A stretch of DNA of 64,000 nt from Hyposmocoma kahamanoa. Taxonomy: Eukaryota; Arthropoda; Insecta; Lepidoptera; Cosmopterigidae. Location of the stretch: positions 788,917 to 852,916 of the forward strand of contig NW_020653719.1 in the NCBI RefSeq assembly GCF_003589595.1, written 5' to 3'. Each line of letters starts with the position of its first letter. Position 1 is the stretch's first letter. This document shows positions 1-11,479 of the stretch, piece after piece. Below the pieces are notes generated by a model that was given only the letters and a program-made list of their open reading frames with translations, was not told where the DNA came from and did no database searches. A program made the position numbers and the translations under genes.

Positions 1-450
1 GTGACATTTCCTAAATACTAAAACCTAGATCGTACCGCAACTACAAAATTAGTAATAACGAATTATATCCACACTCGCGATCACAAACTAACTATCACTA
101 CGAACATAACACTATATAGATCAACGCGCGACGTTTCCTAAATACTAAAACCTAAATCGTTCAGAAACTATGAAATTAGTAACATCTTATTATACACGAT
201 GAACGTAAACACTATCTTAGACCAACGCGCAACGTATCCCAGGCCAATACACAACTATCTTTTAACTATCTCCAAAATCCGAGCACTCCGTTACTACGAT
301 ACTAGATTCTCTACAACACATCACACACGCACTCACGAATACTAATTTAATCATCCGAAACTACACTTTCTTTAACCGACACGCGACGTATCCTAAGTCA
401 TCTAAAAACTTGAACCCTAAATTAATCCGCAACTATCATACTAGATTTAT
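1..450. repeat. Degenerate repeated motif block
   Basis: A motif of about 60 bases reading roughly 'gacgtttcctaaatacta' followed by 'aaacctaaatcgt' and 'gaaactatgaaattagtaa' occurs at about 1-57 and again at 127-185. Weaker relatives occur near 228 ('caacgtatccc') and 382-445 ('cgcgacgtatcctaag'). Spacing is irregular, roughly 100-150 bases, so this is a decayed tandem or satellite-like block cut by the window edge. No coding signal is visible. Confidence 0.5.
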
Positions 451-1469
451 CTAATAAACACAAATTAACTGTATCACTAATTTTAAGTGATTTTCCGACC
501 GCGACCTGAGCTCCAGTACTTCAGGAATTTTTAGGTGGTCACCGTACCGCGCTCTGGACTCAACTATCATCAATTTTTCAGTCATCTCATAACCATAGCT
601 CCTATCCCCTTCTCCCCTCACAGCGTTTGTTCCAAAAAATTCCATTCCTTTGTGCTTTTGGCTTCACGGTTTGTTTCCTGTGATTTATTTTAAAGAAACA
701 CTTATCGACTGTCGTGGAATTACTAGGATGCAGGAATTGCCAACCTTAGGGACCGCTCCATTCAATGTCCCATGCTCAGTAGTGGAACGTTTTATAGAGT
801 AATATTTAATATAGACAATTTAACCAAAATCACATGTGTAAAATATACAACTTTATCATCATTTATAAGAAATAAAATAACAAGATAGATAGAATTAGTT
901 CTGGAGGAAGAAACTTATTTCAGAATAAAATAGAAGTTTCCGCTTGTGTTCTCCTTTTATTAAATTTGAATAATTAGAACAAATAGTGTGCACAAAATTA
1001 AATGTAAATTACTTTTTGTATTATTTGCAAATCTAAATTTCTAACTTTGAATAAATCTAATTTCTTTTTTAGCATATCGTTTATCTGTAATATAATTCAT
1101 AAGTATACTTGAGCATTAATAATTATATTTATTTGATGTATTAGTATTATTATACTCTTATTAAATAGTTTAAATTCATTAGCGACCCAAAGTTTAAAAC
1201 CCCTGTCCCAAACTGCACTTCAACAATACCAATAAATTCATACGTAACCTAAACAAAACTTAATGTTTCCTGTGATCAAATTGGATGTCTAATGAATAAG
1301 CCCTTTGTTCCTTGGTGTTAGTGAAAACATTTGCTGTGAGATTTATTGCAATATTTACAATTAAATATTGTTTAAGAAATTACCTACTAGGCCAATACAC
1401 CGTTATTATATAAAGTTTTTTTTGCTAGTTCATTTTTAGGAATTTGCGAAAGGTGTGATCCGTCACATT
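451..1469. other. Intergenic, AT-rich, nothing recognised
   Basis: There are no splice-bounded exons or recognisable repeats. A 64-codon open frame on the minus strand (451-645) resembles no family I know and is not annotated. Confidence 0.5.
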
Positions 1470-1605
1470 ACGTCTCTGGGTAACGGGCGCAGTAACAATG
1501 CCCTTCAGAATTTTGTGATTTAAAGCTTTAAGTGGCACTGCATCACTTATGGACTGACGTGTCGCTTACCTCTTATCCGTTCCGTGACTTGGTTTAATAA
1601 AAATA
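1470..1605 (+). repeat. Family A interspersed repeat, diverged partial copy
   Basis: It shares the core of family A: 'taacgggcgcagtaacaatg', then 'gcactgca', 'atggactg' and 'cgtgtcgcttacc', ending in an A-rich tail near 1600. Family A is defined by the better copies at 2813-3115, 23078-23337 and 26965-27225. Confidence 0.6.
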
Positions 1606-1952
1606 AAATACGACATGATCAACGAAACTTGTTATGTTGAAGCATGCAAAATGTTCTAATGGTGTATGGTAAAAATTGCCAATCAAGTGGAAAACCAAAG
1701 CACAACTCGACATCTAGAAAAAAGGACAATCTATGAATACTATATATTTTCTAAAAAAAAAATTTGCTTTTATTTCAACCTCCTATTCTGTCGTTCAGTG
1801 TAACGGCTACCTCAGCGAGGTCGGGAACTTTTAATTCTATCCAATGTTTGTTATAATATACATATTTGTGATCACAAATAAATAAATAAGCATTGAATAG
1901 TATATACAATAGGATGTACTATTCAATGTTTATTATAGTATACATATTTGTT

Positions 1953-2535
1953 TATTTTTTATGCCTATGTAAATAGGAGAGTGTGTCAGATATATATAAT
2001 TTGTTTCTTGAAATTTGTACATATAGTTGTTGTGCATTTTTGATGTATGATCAAAAATGGCTTAAACCTTTATCTTTAAAGATAAAGGTTTAAGCTAATT
2101 AGTCAGGGATAACCCTTTAACCCTTGCTTTGATGGACAAAAGTTTAAATAACATATGGTTTGATGATGATCACCAAAATATTTAGCTCAATTTCAATTAC
2201 ATCCTAATAAAGCAAACCTCCATTGCAATTCGCCTAACAAAGCATGTCTGTTTGCTAATAACAAACGTAATTGCAAAGCCGCTCTGCCAGTGACTGGGAA
2301 TTAGAGAAGCAATGTTAATATTACGGACAGATTGCTGAGTGAATATTGATGGGACAACCAATCTGACCTGTTAAACTGGTGTACAACCAGGGGTAAACAT
2401 AAATGGTTACAGCTATTTTTGATCCTACGTCAAAAATGCCTTTGTCACACTGAACTCACAAAAATAATACAAATTTCATGAAACAAATTATATATATCTG
2501 ATAAACTCTCCCATTTACATAGGCATAAAAAAATA
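1953..2535. mobile_element. Non-autonomous element with about 110-bp terminal inverted repeats
   Basis: The left arm (about 1953-2062) begins 'tattttttatgcctatgtaa', runs through 'cagatatatataatttgttt' and ends near 'gatcaaaaatggc'. The right arm (about 2422-2535) carries the same sequence inverted with scattered differences. The roughly 360-bp centre has no open frame. The arms are far longer than typical MITE ends, so this is a foldback-like element. No target duplication could be defined. Confidence 0.7.
2060..2095. repeat. Perfect 36-base palindrome
   Basis: The half-site GCTTAAACCTTTATCTTT is followed immediately by its exact reverse complement with no spacer. It lies just inside the left arm of the 1953-2535 element. 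Confidence 0.9.
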
Positions 2536-2812
2536 TCGACTTGAGATAATAAGAAATGTCACCGACAGTTAGTAGATTAATAGCTTATTAAACATAACAA
2601 GTAATATAATATTTAAAGAAACGATACTGAAACAATCACAAAACAATTTACCAATATTACAATTTTACCAACATATCATACAAGAGAAATTATGCACATG
2701 CTACTTATTTTTCTCTAATTTTAGCAACGGAATGCATTAATTGAGAGAGTCTTCTTCTAATCCCCAAAACGTCTAAAACATTACTATTACAATAGTAGAC
2801 CTGGTTGTGAAA

Positions 2813-3115
2813 TAGCAGTAGAGCTCCTTGTGAAAGAGTCCGTCCAGGGAAGTACTGCCACCTTACCTATTTCTGCCACCAAGCAGTAATGTCAGCATTA
2901 CTATGTTCCGGTTTTGAAGGGTAAGGGTGCTGGTGAAATTACAGGCACATGATACTTGTCAATTTATGTCTTAGGTGTAACGGGCGCAGTGACAGTGCCC
3001 CTCAGAGTTTTGCGATTTCAATATCTAAGTGGTACTGCAACTCTTATGGACAGGCGTGTAGCTTACCGTCAGGCGCACGACTTGTTCGTCCTGTCACTTG
3101 ATATTATAAAATAAC
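2813..3115 (+). repeat. Family A interspersed repeat, near full-length copy
   Basis: It starts with 'agcagtagagctccttgtga', continues through 'gtccagggaagtactgccac', 'gcagtaatgtcagcattact', 'ctggtgaaattacaggcaca', 'gacagtgcccctcagagttt' and 'aggcgcacgacttgttcgtc', and ends 'gatattataaaataac'. About ten copies or fragments occur in the window in both orientations. The A-rich 3' end suggests retrotransposition (a SINE or a LINE 3' fragment), but no tRNA-type promoter boxes are evident and I could not classify it. Confidence 0.8.
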
Positions 3116-4125
3116 ATTACTGGTAAAAGTGTGGGATTTTTCAAAGTAATACAATAAGAATTATTCCCGTTCGCTCACGTGTCTATTTTGCTCTCGTCCA
3201 ATCACACTTCAGCGCGGCAACAACTCAGCCAATACAATAATTCCCGCTCATGTGTCTATTTTTGATCGCGACGAATATCACGTCACGACAACAGACTAAA
3301 TTTCGTTCGTAGAATGATTAACGTCTCTCTTGAAAAGTTGTCATTTTGCAGTTGTTACCTTATTACAGCAAGGGTGCTTTATAATCAAAATATTACAATT
3401 TTGATGGACAAAAGTTATTTACACAGTTTGATTCAGAATTTTAAATACTCGTTTTTGCAGAAATTCAAAGTTTATATACAAGGTGGTAGGTGATATAAAT
3501 TAATGGAGGTAGGTGATATAAATTGATTTTCATTATGGACCCTGAAAGGACAATAGCAAAAGACAAAATCTAGATAAATGAAACTAAATCTAACCTTATT
3601 TTGTTTAATTCTGCTTTAATATTAGACTATATTACAGAAAATATTGCTTATTATAAATATATTTTTGAAAAAATAACAATGATTATTTATATTATTTATT
3701 TTTTCATAATAATGAACCTTGTTAAACATATCTATATTATGTATTGAATATTTATACAACTTACGAACGTATTCCTATCATCTAAGTATTCATCTTATTT
3801 TAATTATCATCAATTATACCTGAAAAAAATTAACAACCTCTCATCAATATGCAAATGAATAAATGGAAAGTTAATCTGAATCTATTCCTCAATTGGCGAA
3901 ACAACACAGACCGTGGGAATGGGGTCGGACTCTTATATTAACACAAGACCGACTACATGGACAATGAATTCGGTGTACTAAAAGGGGTTAATTTTCAAGT
4001 CGGATGATATCGCACACGATGTTATCCACGTCAACAAGCTTCTGTTTAAAATATTACTTGAAAATTAAACTAATTTTTTTTGTGTCTAAATCGTTTTTGT
4101 TTTGGTAAATTAAAAAAGTTACGTG
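3116..4125. other. Intergenic, minor local duplications
   Basis: A short motif 'attcccg..ctca.gtgtcta' appears near 3162-3186 and again near 3238-3262. 'aggtaggtgatataaatt' is repeated near 3485-3525. Nothing coding is recognised. Confidence 0.4.
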
Positions 4126-5364
4126 AGGCGCACCATAAGTTTCCGGAATGAATAAGAAAAAAATCACTATAAATGTCAGAATTTATTGTTCCTGAAAATA
4201 TTCTCCGTTAGCGTTAATGCACTTTTTCATACGAATGAACCAATTTTAAAAACATTTATGTGGCAATCTCTGAAACATATTTTTCATACTCTTCGACAGC
4301 CTCATCAGGTGACGAAAATCGTTGACCGCGTAACTGGTACTTAATATTTGGAAATAAATAAAAGTCACAAGGTGACAGGTCGGGTCTGTACGCAGGATGG
4401 CTCATAAGGTCAACGGTGTTTACCTTCAAAAATTCATTTGTCTGTCTGGCCGTGTGAGAACTGGCATTATCGTGGTGCAAGATGATATGGCGTTTATGTT
4501 ATTTTTACGGAGTTTGTCAATAACTTCCAGCAAACAAATGGTCGTGTACCAATCACTATTCACGGTATAATAATACTCCAAAGCAATAGCAGCCACGTGT
4601 CCAGTTTTATTTAAAAAAGAAGCAATCATTCGCTTAGAGGCACTTTGCACGCGCGCCACTTTGGTTGATTTCGGCTCATCTCGAAAGACCCATACGCTCG
4701 ATTGCTGCTTTGTTTTGAGATCGTAACTATAAATCCATGATTCGTCACCTGTTATTATGTCCCACACCAAATTTGACGCCCTTCCGTTGAATCTAGTAAG
4801 CATGACATTGCACCAAGTGACGCGATCCGTTTTTTGAGCCTCAGTCAAATTGTGTGGGATCCACCGAGAGCACAGCTTTTTCACACCCAAATGTTTGTGT
4901 AGTATTCATAGATATAGAAAAAAAGAGGAGATTTGGTATGAGGACGTGGTTCCTGACGCCTCGATATGTAAAAAAGATCTTATCGAAGTGACACGCCTAC
5001 AAACATCGCCACAGTGACATGGCGATCGTTGTACTTACAAGATCTCTCGTAAAACATGAAAATGCCAAGTTGTAGCGATACACCTTGTAAAATTTGAGTG
5101 AATACAAAAATTTTGAAACCAGTGAGATAACATTCCACCGGCTATTTGCATTTTCAGTTACTATTTCTATTATTATTCAATGTTTTCTTTTTGTCTCCAT
5201 AGAAATTTCTAGACTCAAATATAGTGATGTTCATTTACGATGACTGATATTTATCGACAATAATTTTTTACTGAAATGTTTGAATTTCTTACTAAGATTT
5301 TTGTAATTAAAGTCCCTAAAATATCGAAGCGAAAAGCATTCACGTTAGATTGATTTCTTTTATT

Positions 5365-5391
5365 TTATTATTATTATTATTATTATTATTA
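5365..5391. repeat. (TTA)n microsatellite
   Basis: About nine uninterrupted TTA units lie inside the element inserted in mariner. Confidence 0.9.
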
Positions 5392-6135
5392 CTAAACATT
5401 TTATTTCGAGTACCTTTAACACAGCTCATATTTCGGACAACCGTTTCAATTTTCTGTCAATTTGTACGTTGCTGTTGCTTGAAGAAAAATGTATGTGCAT
5501 TATTGTTTTAGATAATTTACATATTTAAATTCCATTATACTCGTAGATTAAACGTAGAGTATTTTTAATTTTTGATTTTTTCCAATGAGTTCAAAATAAG
5601 AGAAGGTTGGATTGAAGCTGCAGGAAAATCGAAATATTGGTTTTCTTATTACTATTTCTGACTTTGTTTAAATTTCCATAACAAATGCATTTAAAAAAGA
5701 AATAAAATAAAATCGGCTTTATTTTACATGTCCATGCAAAATAAATTAGAAACAATTATAGAAAATTACATAAATCCTTCATAAAAAACATCTTAATTTA
5801 ATTTATTAAATTTGTTGATAGTTCGAGTTTACTCTTGGCAGTGACAGCTTCACCAACCCGTGGTAACGTATAATGGAAAACTGACACTTGCGACGATCGC
5901 CATATTTTTTATATTATTCTTATAAAACTGACACTGGCCTAAGCTTAGTAGTCGCCATTAAGAAAATAATAATAATTTATACTAATATATCAATTTAATA
6001 ATACACCAGTACCAGTGTAGGTATAGTATGAAAAATAGAATATTTTTCTAATATTAACAACAACCACATAGTTTCTAACAATCGATTCGGTAGGACCACA
6101 TCCCTTGTTGAGTAGCGTCAGTTTAATGTTAATAA

Positions 6136-6553
6136 GGGTAACAATTCACGGAGCGGTTTCCATCCGCGCCCACCGGGCTGCGGGACAGCGGTTTTATTTC
6201 AATACTCACGACCCTACAAGTTTATGCGGGCACGAAGCCGCTGCGATTGCGGTACAGACCGCGAACTTAAAGGAAGATTATAGAGAACTCATACCGCGTG
6301 CACCTGCACCACATTGCGCCTGAACCGACCGCCAAAGTGCGCGGGCGACGACGGCCACCAAGCGCGCAGGTGATCGCATCCTGCGCGATTCTACTAGTAC
6401 CCCGCCGCGCTAACCGCGAGCAACCGTCACCAATACAGGCGTAAAACGCGTCGTGATTTGTGCTACTAATTTTACATACTTAACTATCACATTCTACAGA
6501 TGCCGCGGTCTCGCGGCAGACGCGGTTGAAAACCGCTCCGTGAATTCTTAGTG
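6136..6553. mobile_element. Nested inverted-repeat element, GC-rich
   Basis: The left end TAACAATTCACGGAGCGGTT is matched by inverted TAAGAATTCACGGAGCGGTT at the right end. Similarity continues for about 50 bases into 'ccgcg' rich sequence. The segment is markedly richer in GC than its surroundings. No clear target duplication was found, so it could also be an internal part of the 2-kb host element. Confidence 0.6.
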
Positions 6554-7495
6554 TAACGAAAAATGAGTTTCAGCGCCATCTAACGTGTAATAGCTATTAT
6601 ATGCTAGTAGCATTTCACTAAAACGCCACCTGATAGTGAATGGCTGAACCAGGATGAAAAATACTGAAATATTGTAATATAACTCTTACTCAAGTGACTG
6701 TAAGTTTAAATTTTGTTAAATTTTAAAATTGTGTTGCGTCCTTTTCACATTTTAAGCCCTACCCAATCAAAACCTTTAAGTTATGGTTGTAGATAATAGA
6801 GCGTAAAGTTTTAATTGCACACAACCTAAAAGGTGGCGTCATCGGTACCCGATCTTACATAGCGTCATTACATATCTCCCCTTTTTTTCTATATCTAAGG
6901 TAGTATTGATTGTTATTGACTCATGCCCATGCCTAAAGATGCCCCAATCTCATGGTATGTCACATGCCTCTCTGTTTTGATCATACGGCGCACAGCATCG
7001 ATGTTTTTGTTGTTCACAGCAGTGGACGAGCGACCGTCACGAAATTCGTCACTGAGATTCACACGACTGCGTTTGAAGTCTGCAAACCAGCTATAAATAG
7101 TCGTCTTGCATGGTGCTTCATCGCCAAAAGTAGTTTGAAGCCGAGCCAAGCTCCGCTGAGCTGTTACATTACACTTAAAGTCGTACAAAATCATACTACG
7201 AAAATTTTGACGAGTTAAATCCATGATGATGTAGACAACCAATTTCTAAAATGACGCCACAATATAAAAACAAGTGACAGTCAGATGAAACAAACTGTAT
7301 TATATAGCCAAAGAATTCCGTTTTCAAGTGTTGTAATTACTTTTTCAATATTGTTTATGTACATTGCCAGTTCCGGAAGGTGTTCCGGAAACCTATGGTG
7401 CGCCCTATGCATTTAAATTAATAACTTTTGTAACTAGAATGAATATTTTTCACTGGTGATTTTCATTAATATTAGACGTACTTTTTAAGTGGACC

Positions 7496-7590
7496 TGGAT
7501 GAGCCTACCTCAGGACCCCGGCGAATGGCACAAAAACTTGGAGGTGTTCATCACCCAGTAGTGGGTGAAGTCAGGCTGTATTAATATATA
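7496..7590 (+). repeat. LINE 3'-end fragment (RTE-like), short
   Basis: The reading WHKNLEVFITQ, stop, WVKSG resembles the C-terminal end of RTE-type reverse transcriptase proteins. It is a fragment only and decayed. Confidence 0.35.
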
Positions 7591-7605
7591 TATGTATGTT
7601 ACGCA

Positions 7606-7735
7606 GAGGTCCCAGGTTTGTCTATGTGTGTGCCCATGGCACCCGCGACACAGGGTTTCCTCAGTGCGGGGCTATGTTGAGTGTGTGCGATATTTGATTT
7701 ATTTGTATATGATGATGAGATGTAATTTGTGACTT
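7606..7735 (+). repeat. SINE1 copy, internally deleted
   Basis: It holds 'gcagaggtcccaggtt' joined directly to the SINE1 body 'tgtctatgtgtgtgcccatg', then 'gcacccgcgacacagggttt' and 'gctatgttgagtgtgtgcga'. The segment carrying 'gggagaaatatttgtatggc' is missing compared with the copies at 8168 and 10176. Confidence 0.7.
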
Positions 7736-7919
7736 TACCATCCCAGTCCGCCGCGTCTATGGGAACTGTAAAGGGCCCGAAACGGTGTTGTGTTATGTCC
7801 TAACATCATAACATAACATATTAATGCAATAAAATGAAAATAGTTACATTTCTAATGTATAGCAATTGCGAAAGACAGATTAGATAGATGGATAAAAACT
7901 TTATTCACTTCCATTACAG

Positions 7920-8056
7920 CTTGAAAGGTGCGTTCAGCGAGCCGCTCAAGGTTTGCGCATACATTGTATCTTGTATTGGATGTACCCAACACAAGACACG
8001 TTTGCGCGCAATGTACGCGCAAAACTTGAACACCCCTTTGAACGCACCACTGTTGC
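7920..8056. mobile_element. Short inverted-repeat element (MITE-like)
   Basis: 'ggtgcgttcagcgagccgct' followed by 'caaggtttgcgc' on the left is matched in inverted orientation by 'ggtgcgttcaaaggggtgtt' and 'caagttttgcgc' on the right. Arms are about 45 bp around a centre of about 45 bp. Open frames over it on both strands are by-products of the inverted symmetry. Confidence 0.6.
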
Positions 8057-8167
8057 AAAGAACAATGGCAAAGGCATAGTCAAAAGAATTCATTAGCGTC
8101 TTCAAATGTCTTAATTACAAATCTGAATATAATAAATGAATTCGGTTGGTCAAATTATAATAATAAC

Positions 8168-8382
8168 GTAATAATAATAATAACGTACACACTCAACATA
8201 GCCCCGCATTAGGGAAACCCTGTGTCGCGGGTGCCATGGACACACACGTAGACAACCACAAATTACACCCAAACTCATGAGAGAAATAAATGTAGGCCAT
8301 ACAAATATTTCTCCCGACCCGGGAATCGAACCTGGGACCTCTGCATAGCAGTCCGACATGGTAACCGTTCGGCCACGGAGGC
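8168..8382 (-). repeat. tRNA-derived SINE (SINE1)
   Basis: On the minus strand the head reads 'gcctccgtggccgaacggtt', with a tRNA-like A box, and 'aggttcgattcccgg' is a B box. The body runs through 'gggagaaatatttgtatggc' and 'cacccgcgacacagggtttc' to 'ttgagtgtgtacgtta', with a (TTA)n-like tail at 8150-8190. This is the best copy of the family here. RNA polymerase III boxes are inferred from sequence only. Confidence 0.85.
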
Positions 8383-10175
8383 AGTTGATAATAGCGGCCT
8401 ATTTAAAAGAAACTCTAATGCTAATTACTTTGTAACCGGACTGATATCTACAACTGTCAGTTTCTTAGTTTCTTGACATTGAGCGACATCCAGCCGCCAA
8501 AAAAAGAATTTCAGTACCTACGTATGGATATGTTCCACATTAAGTTAGTTCTCGTAATAAGAGACAAAATACTTCATTACAAAAAATAAAGCAGATAATT
8601 TCTTCTCCAAAATGCCACGGGAGAAAATGGTAAAAGTAACAAAAAGTTCCCGAAATCAGGGATGGGTGACGTGACACGTTTCACAAAAAAAAATTGTGTC
8701 CGAGTTACCAGTGCCATAGTTCATGGTACGTATTTATTAACTCAGTTTTATAGTTATGTCTTAACTTCACTTTTGACCATAACGGTAAAAAAATTATTTC
8801 ATCTGAACTTTCGTGAAATCATAAACTCACGGCACCATTCAGCTTCTATTAACTCTGTTTAAGGCTTCTGTAGTTTGTTTTGATATAATAATACACCGAA
8901 TATATACATATATTCAATTACGGAACACAGCACCTCCAAAACTTCAATCTAGAATATCTTTAATTCCAGACTGCTCAGAATAGTAAACCCAAAACAAAAT
9001 TTATTCAGGAATTTCAGCTCTATATTTTTACAAATTTTTCATAAACCGACGCATACAAATTAAGCCCCACAAAAATTTACATGGGAGTTTGCCATTACTA
9101 TTTGTAGCCTTAGGCCAAGTTAGAAGTAAAAAATATAACACAGAAGCATACACATACATTCGTGCTATTTAAGTATATGTGATTCTATATTATGTTATGT
9201 TTATACATAACACGCAATTTCTAACGACGACTGCACTCGTCAAATAGGCCACATTCACATATCGCAAAAGGAACGATTCAAAAATTGTTCACTTTCGGCT
9301 TGGGGCGGTGGGTTCGTGCAGAACGTCCAGTGGATTAAATCGGCCATTCATCAGCCTTTGTTCGGCTTTAATAATTCAGCTGAGGCCGCACCCCGCCTCT
9401 CTACCAAGCTCTGCCAAACTCTATCGAGAGCGATAGATTTTTCACTTGTTTTTATCTGAAAGCCTTCTAGATAGTTCAAAACTTTATACATTATTAAATC
9501 GGTGAAATGCAACTTAAATTAATATGTTGACTTTTGTACATTTCGTTTAAATACATTACATTCTTTATCTACACACATATCATAAACCCTCTATGATGTG
9601 TTCAAAAACCGCAAATTACGACAAGCATAAAGATAAACTGTTTTGTTAGAACAAATTTCTTATCCGTGAAAATGTTATTATCGCTCCATAATAACATCAA
9701 ATTCGATTTTATTATTACATTCAAATTTTAAACATCTCTGAAAAACAAAACAATTTGATCCGACCTCAATTCTAATATCAGTCGAGATGAAGTTTTATTA
9801 GAAATGAATGTCAATAGCAAACAATTTTGACAAACCTCACACGCGTTACTTGATATCGAACAATATCTTAGTTACGGCCGACTCTAGTTTATCTATGAAT
9901 TTAAAAAAAACTATATGCGTGAGAAATAAGTTTTTTGCATTATTTTACTTGCAACTAATAATTACAGTGATTTAATAATTGAAAAGCCAGTGTAACACGC
10001 GGTTCATGAACACGTCTTAAAGAACTTGTAATATGAGTATAGATAAAGCAGTGTTTGTAACTGTACATAATTGGGCATTACAACACTCGTGTGATTAGTA
10101 CCGTTAATTATGTAACAGTCGCGTAAACTACTATTATTGCACCAAACAAATAACAAGAGAAATCATAACTTAACT
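8383..10175. other. Intergenic; one GC-rich patch
   Basis: No gene is recognised. The stretch 9290-9430 is clearly richer in GC ('cttggggcggtgggttcgtg', 'gaggccgcaccccgcctctc') than the surrounding AT-rich sequence, but has no convincing open frame, repeat or splice-bounded exon. Confidence 0.4.
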
Positions 10176-10382
10176 ACCTCTGTGGCCGAACGGTTACCAT
10201 GCCGGACTGCCACACAGAGGTCCCTGGTTCGATTCTCGGGCCGGGAGAAATATTTGTATGGCCTACATTTATTTCTCTCGTGAGTTTGGGTGTGATTTGT
10301 GGGTGTGTGTGTCCATTGCACCCGCGATACAGGGTGCCCTAGTGCGAGGCTATGTTGAGTGAGTGCGTTATTATTATTATTA
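10176..10382 (+). repeat. tRNA-derived SINE (SINE1)
   Basis: The head 'cctctgtggccgaacggtta' contains the A box, and the B box GGTTCGATTC is at 10226-10235. The body is 'gggagaaatatttgtatggc' through 'gctatgttgagtgagtgcgt', with a TTA-rich tail. It is nearly full length and matches the inverted copy at 8168-8382. Confidence 0.85.
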
Positions 10383-10389
10383 AGTTATT

Positions 10390-10630
10390 CATATTAATGA
10401 TAATAATAATAATGTGCCAGACAACCATACCAATTACCGGGTCTCAAAGTGGAGAACGCCCTGTACTTATAGCAACTGTAGCAACGGAATTCACTCTGGG
10501 GTATTATCCAAAACACCCAGACCATAACCAATTTAGAAAAGTTAATTTCCCTAATTGGATCTTCTGGGAATCGAACCCGGGACCTCCTCATCTAGCGTTC
10601 ACAATGTAAACCATTGAGCTACCGAGGTCA
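10390..10630 (-). repeat. tRNA-derived SINE (SINE2)
   Basis: On the minus strand it reads 'gacctcggtagctcaatggt' with A box, then 'gggttcgattcccagaagat' with B box, then 'ccaattagggaaattaac'. This is a different tRNA-related family from SINE1; other copies are at 16952, 45170 and 51470. It abuts the SINE1 copy tail to tail. Confidence 0.75.
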
Positions 10631-10667
10631 TCACTACTACTAATATTACCCTTGACTTATGATTTAT

Positions 10668-10860
10668 CATTAACCGACTTTTAAAAAAAGTGGAAGTTCT
10701 TAATTCGCTTGTATTTTTAGTGTATGATTGTGTTTTTTTAGAGTATATTACGCGATTACTTCTACATTTGTGAACCGGTTTCTATGATTCTTTTTTGTTA
10801 GAAAGAGGGTACCTTAGTAGCGGTCCCATTCAAATTTGAAGAAAATAATCTACAATAAAC
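10668..10860 (+). repeat. Family C lepidopteran repeat ('aaccgacttcaaaaaagg')
   Basis: It begins 'ttaaccgacttttaaaaaaa', continues with 'tgtgaaccggtttctatgat' and 'tcttttttgttagaaagagg', and ends with 'cccattcaaatttgaag'. Cleaner copies are at 40838 and 55355. From memory this is an abundant lepidopteran interspersed repeat; class uncertain. Confidence 0.7.
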
Positions 10861-11479
10861 TATAAACTAAACTAAAATACTATAAACCTATAAGGATGGC
10901 AAATTGCTGCTAATTAATTAGCAGTTTTCGGTAACCGATTTAAAGAAAAATTGACAACTAGATGTCATTTTTCCACAAAGTTTTGAGGTCGATAATTTTT
11001 TTTTTCATAAAAAGTTAGACATGTTTTCAATCATGCTCACTTTTCATTACTTTGTAATTTTCATATTATTATTATTTTTATTTTTAATGAAAGGACAAAC
11101 TTATTCTTTTCATACATCGCACTATTAGCATAATACAGAGTGTTCGCAAAAGGTGACTCGCAACGTGGGACACCGGTTCACCTGTTCGCGGTCCGTGCGA
11201 ACTTTGCTTACACCCTACTCCGACTGGTACAACCAGAATTACGAGTATTAAAGCAGCCGTTCAATAAAATGTTGTGGCATTTTTTTATTATTTAAGAATG
11301 TACAAACCGTGACGTGACTTTACATTACGAGTGTACATGTCTCCTATTTAAGTCTCAGGATTGGCAAGATAAAAACATCTAAAAATTACATTTAACTTTT
11401 GGCAATAATTAATTAAAAGAAAAAAAGCCGTGGTAATGTTTTAAATCTACCGCCTCTCAAGCAGAGATTGTCGTGGGCT
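10861..11479. other. Intergenic, nothing recognised
   Basis: A moderately GC-rich stretch at 11145-11240 has no open frame or repeat match within the window. Confidence 0.4.

Larger units (their letters stand above)
4907..6899. mobile_element. 1993-bp non-autonomous DNA transposon inside mariner, 8-bp TSD
   Basis: The octamer GTAGTATT flanks it exactly (4899-4906 and 6900-6907). Removing the insert and one octamer rejoins the mariner transposase in frame. Terminal inverted repeats read CATAGATATAGAAAAAAAG on the left and CTTAGATATAGAAAAAAAG, inverted, on the right. An 8-bp duplication points to hAT, P or Merlin-type transposases. I saw no transposase. It contains a (TTA)n run and a second inverted-repeat pair (6139-6551). 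Confidence 0.88.
4183..7224 (-). pseudogene. mariner transposase, disrupted
   Basis: The minus-strand reading starts at an ATG at 7222-7224 (MDLTRQNF) and encodes the N-terminal helix-turn-helix region to about 6908, ending IGASLGMGMSQ. An in-frame TAA follows. A 2-kb element then separates it from the rest, which resumes before 4899 with HKHLGVKKLCSRW. The catalytic core is readable: first Asp in ITGDESW, second in HHDNASSH, third in SPCDFYLF. There are 34 residues between the last two, the D34D signature of mariner. A frameshift near 4480 and a stop near 4256 break the C-terminal third. The reading ends GEYFQEQ with TAA at 4183-4185. Confidence 0.92.
4126..7405 (-). mobile_element. mariner (Tc1/mariner) transposon, interrupted
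   Basis: Terminal inverted repeats are visible at both ends. The left end at 4127 reads GGCGCACCATAAGTTTCCGG and the right end, inverted from 7405, reads GGCGCACCATAGGTTTCCGG. The right flank is TA (7406-7407) as expected for a mariner target; the left flank is TG, probably a mutated TA. Subtracting the 1993-bp insertion at 4907-6899 and its duplicated 8 bp leaves about 1.28 kb, the usual mariner length. The element is dead: its transposase carries a stop, a frameshift and the insertion. Confidence 0.93.

Noticed and set aside
451..645. 64-codon minus-strand open frame with a plausible-looking protein
   Set aside because: No recognisable domain, no splice or promoter context, and adjacent to degenerate repeat sequence.
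6105..6323. Plus-strand frame rich in Ala and Arg
   Set aside because: It lies over the GC-rich inverted-repeat unit inside a transposon; composition alone keeps it open.
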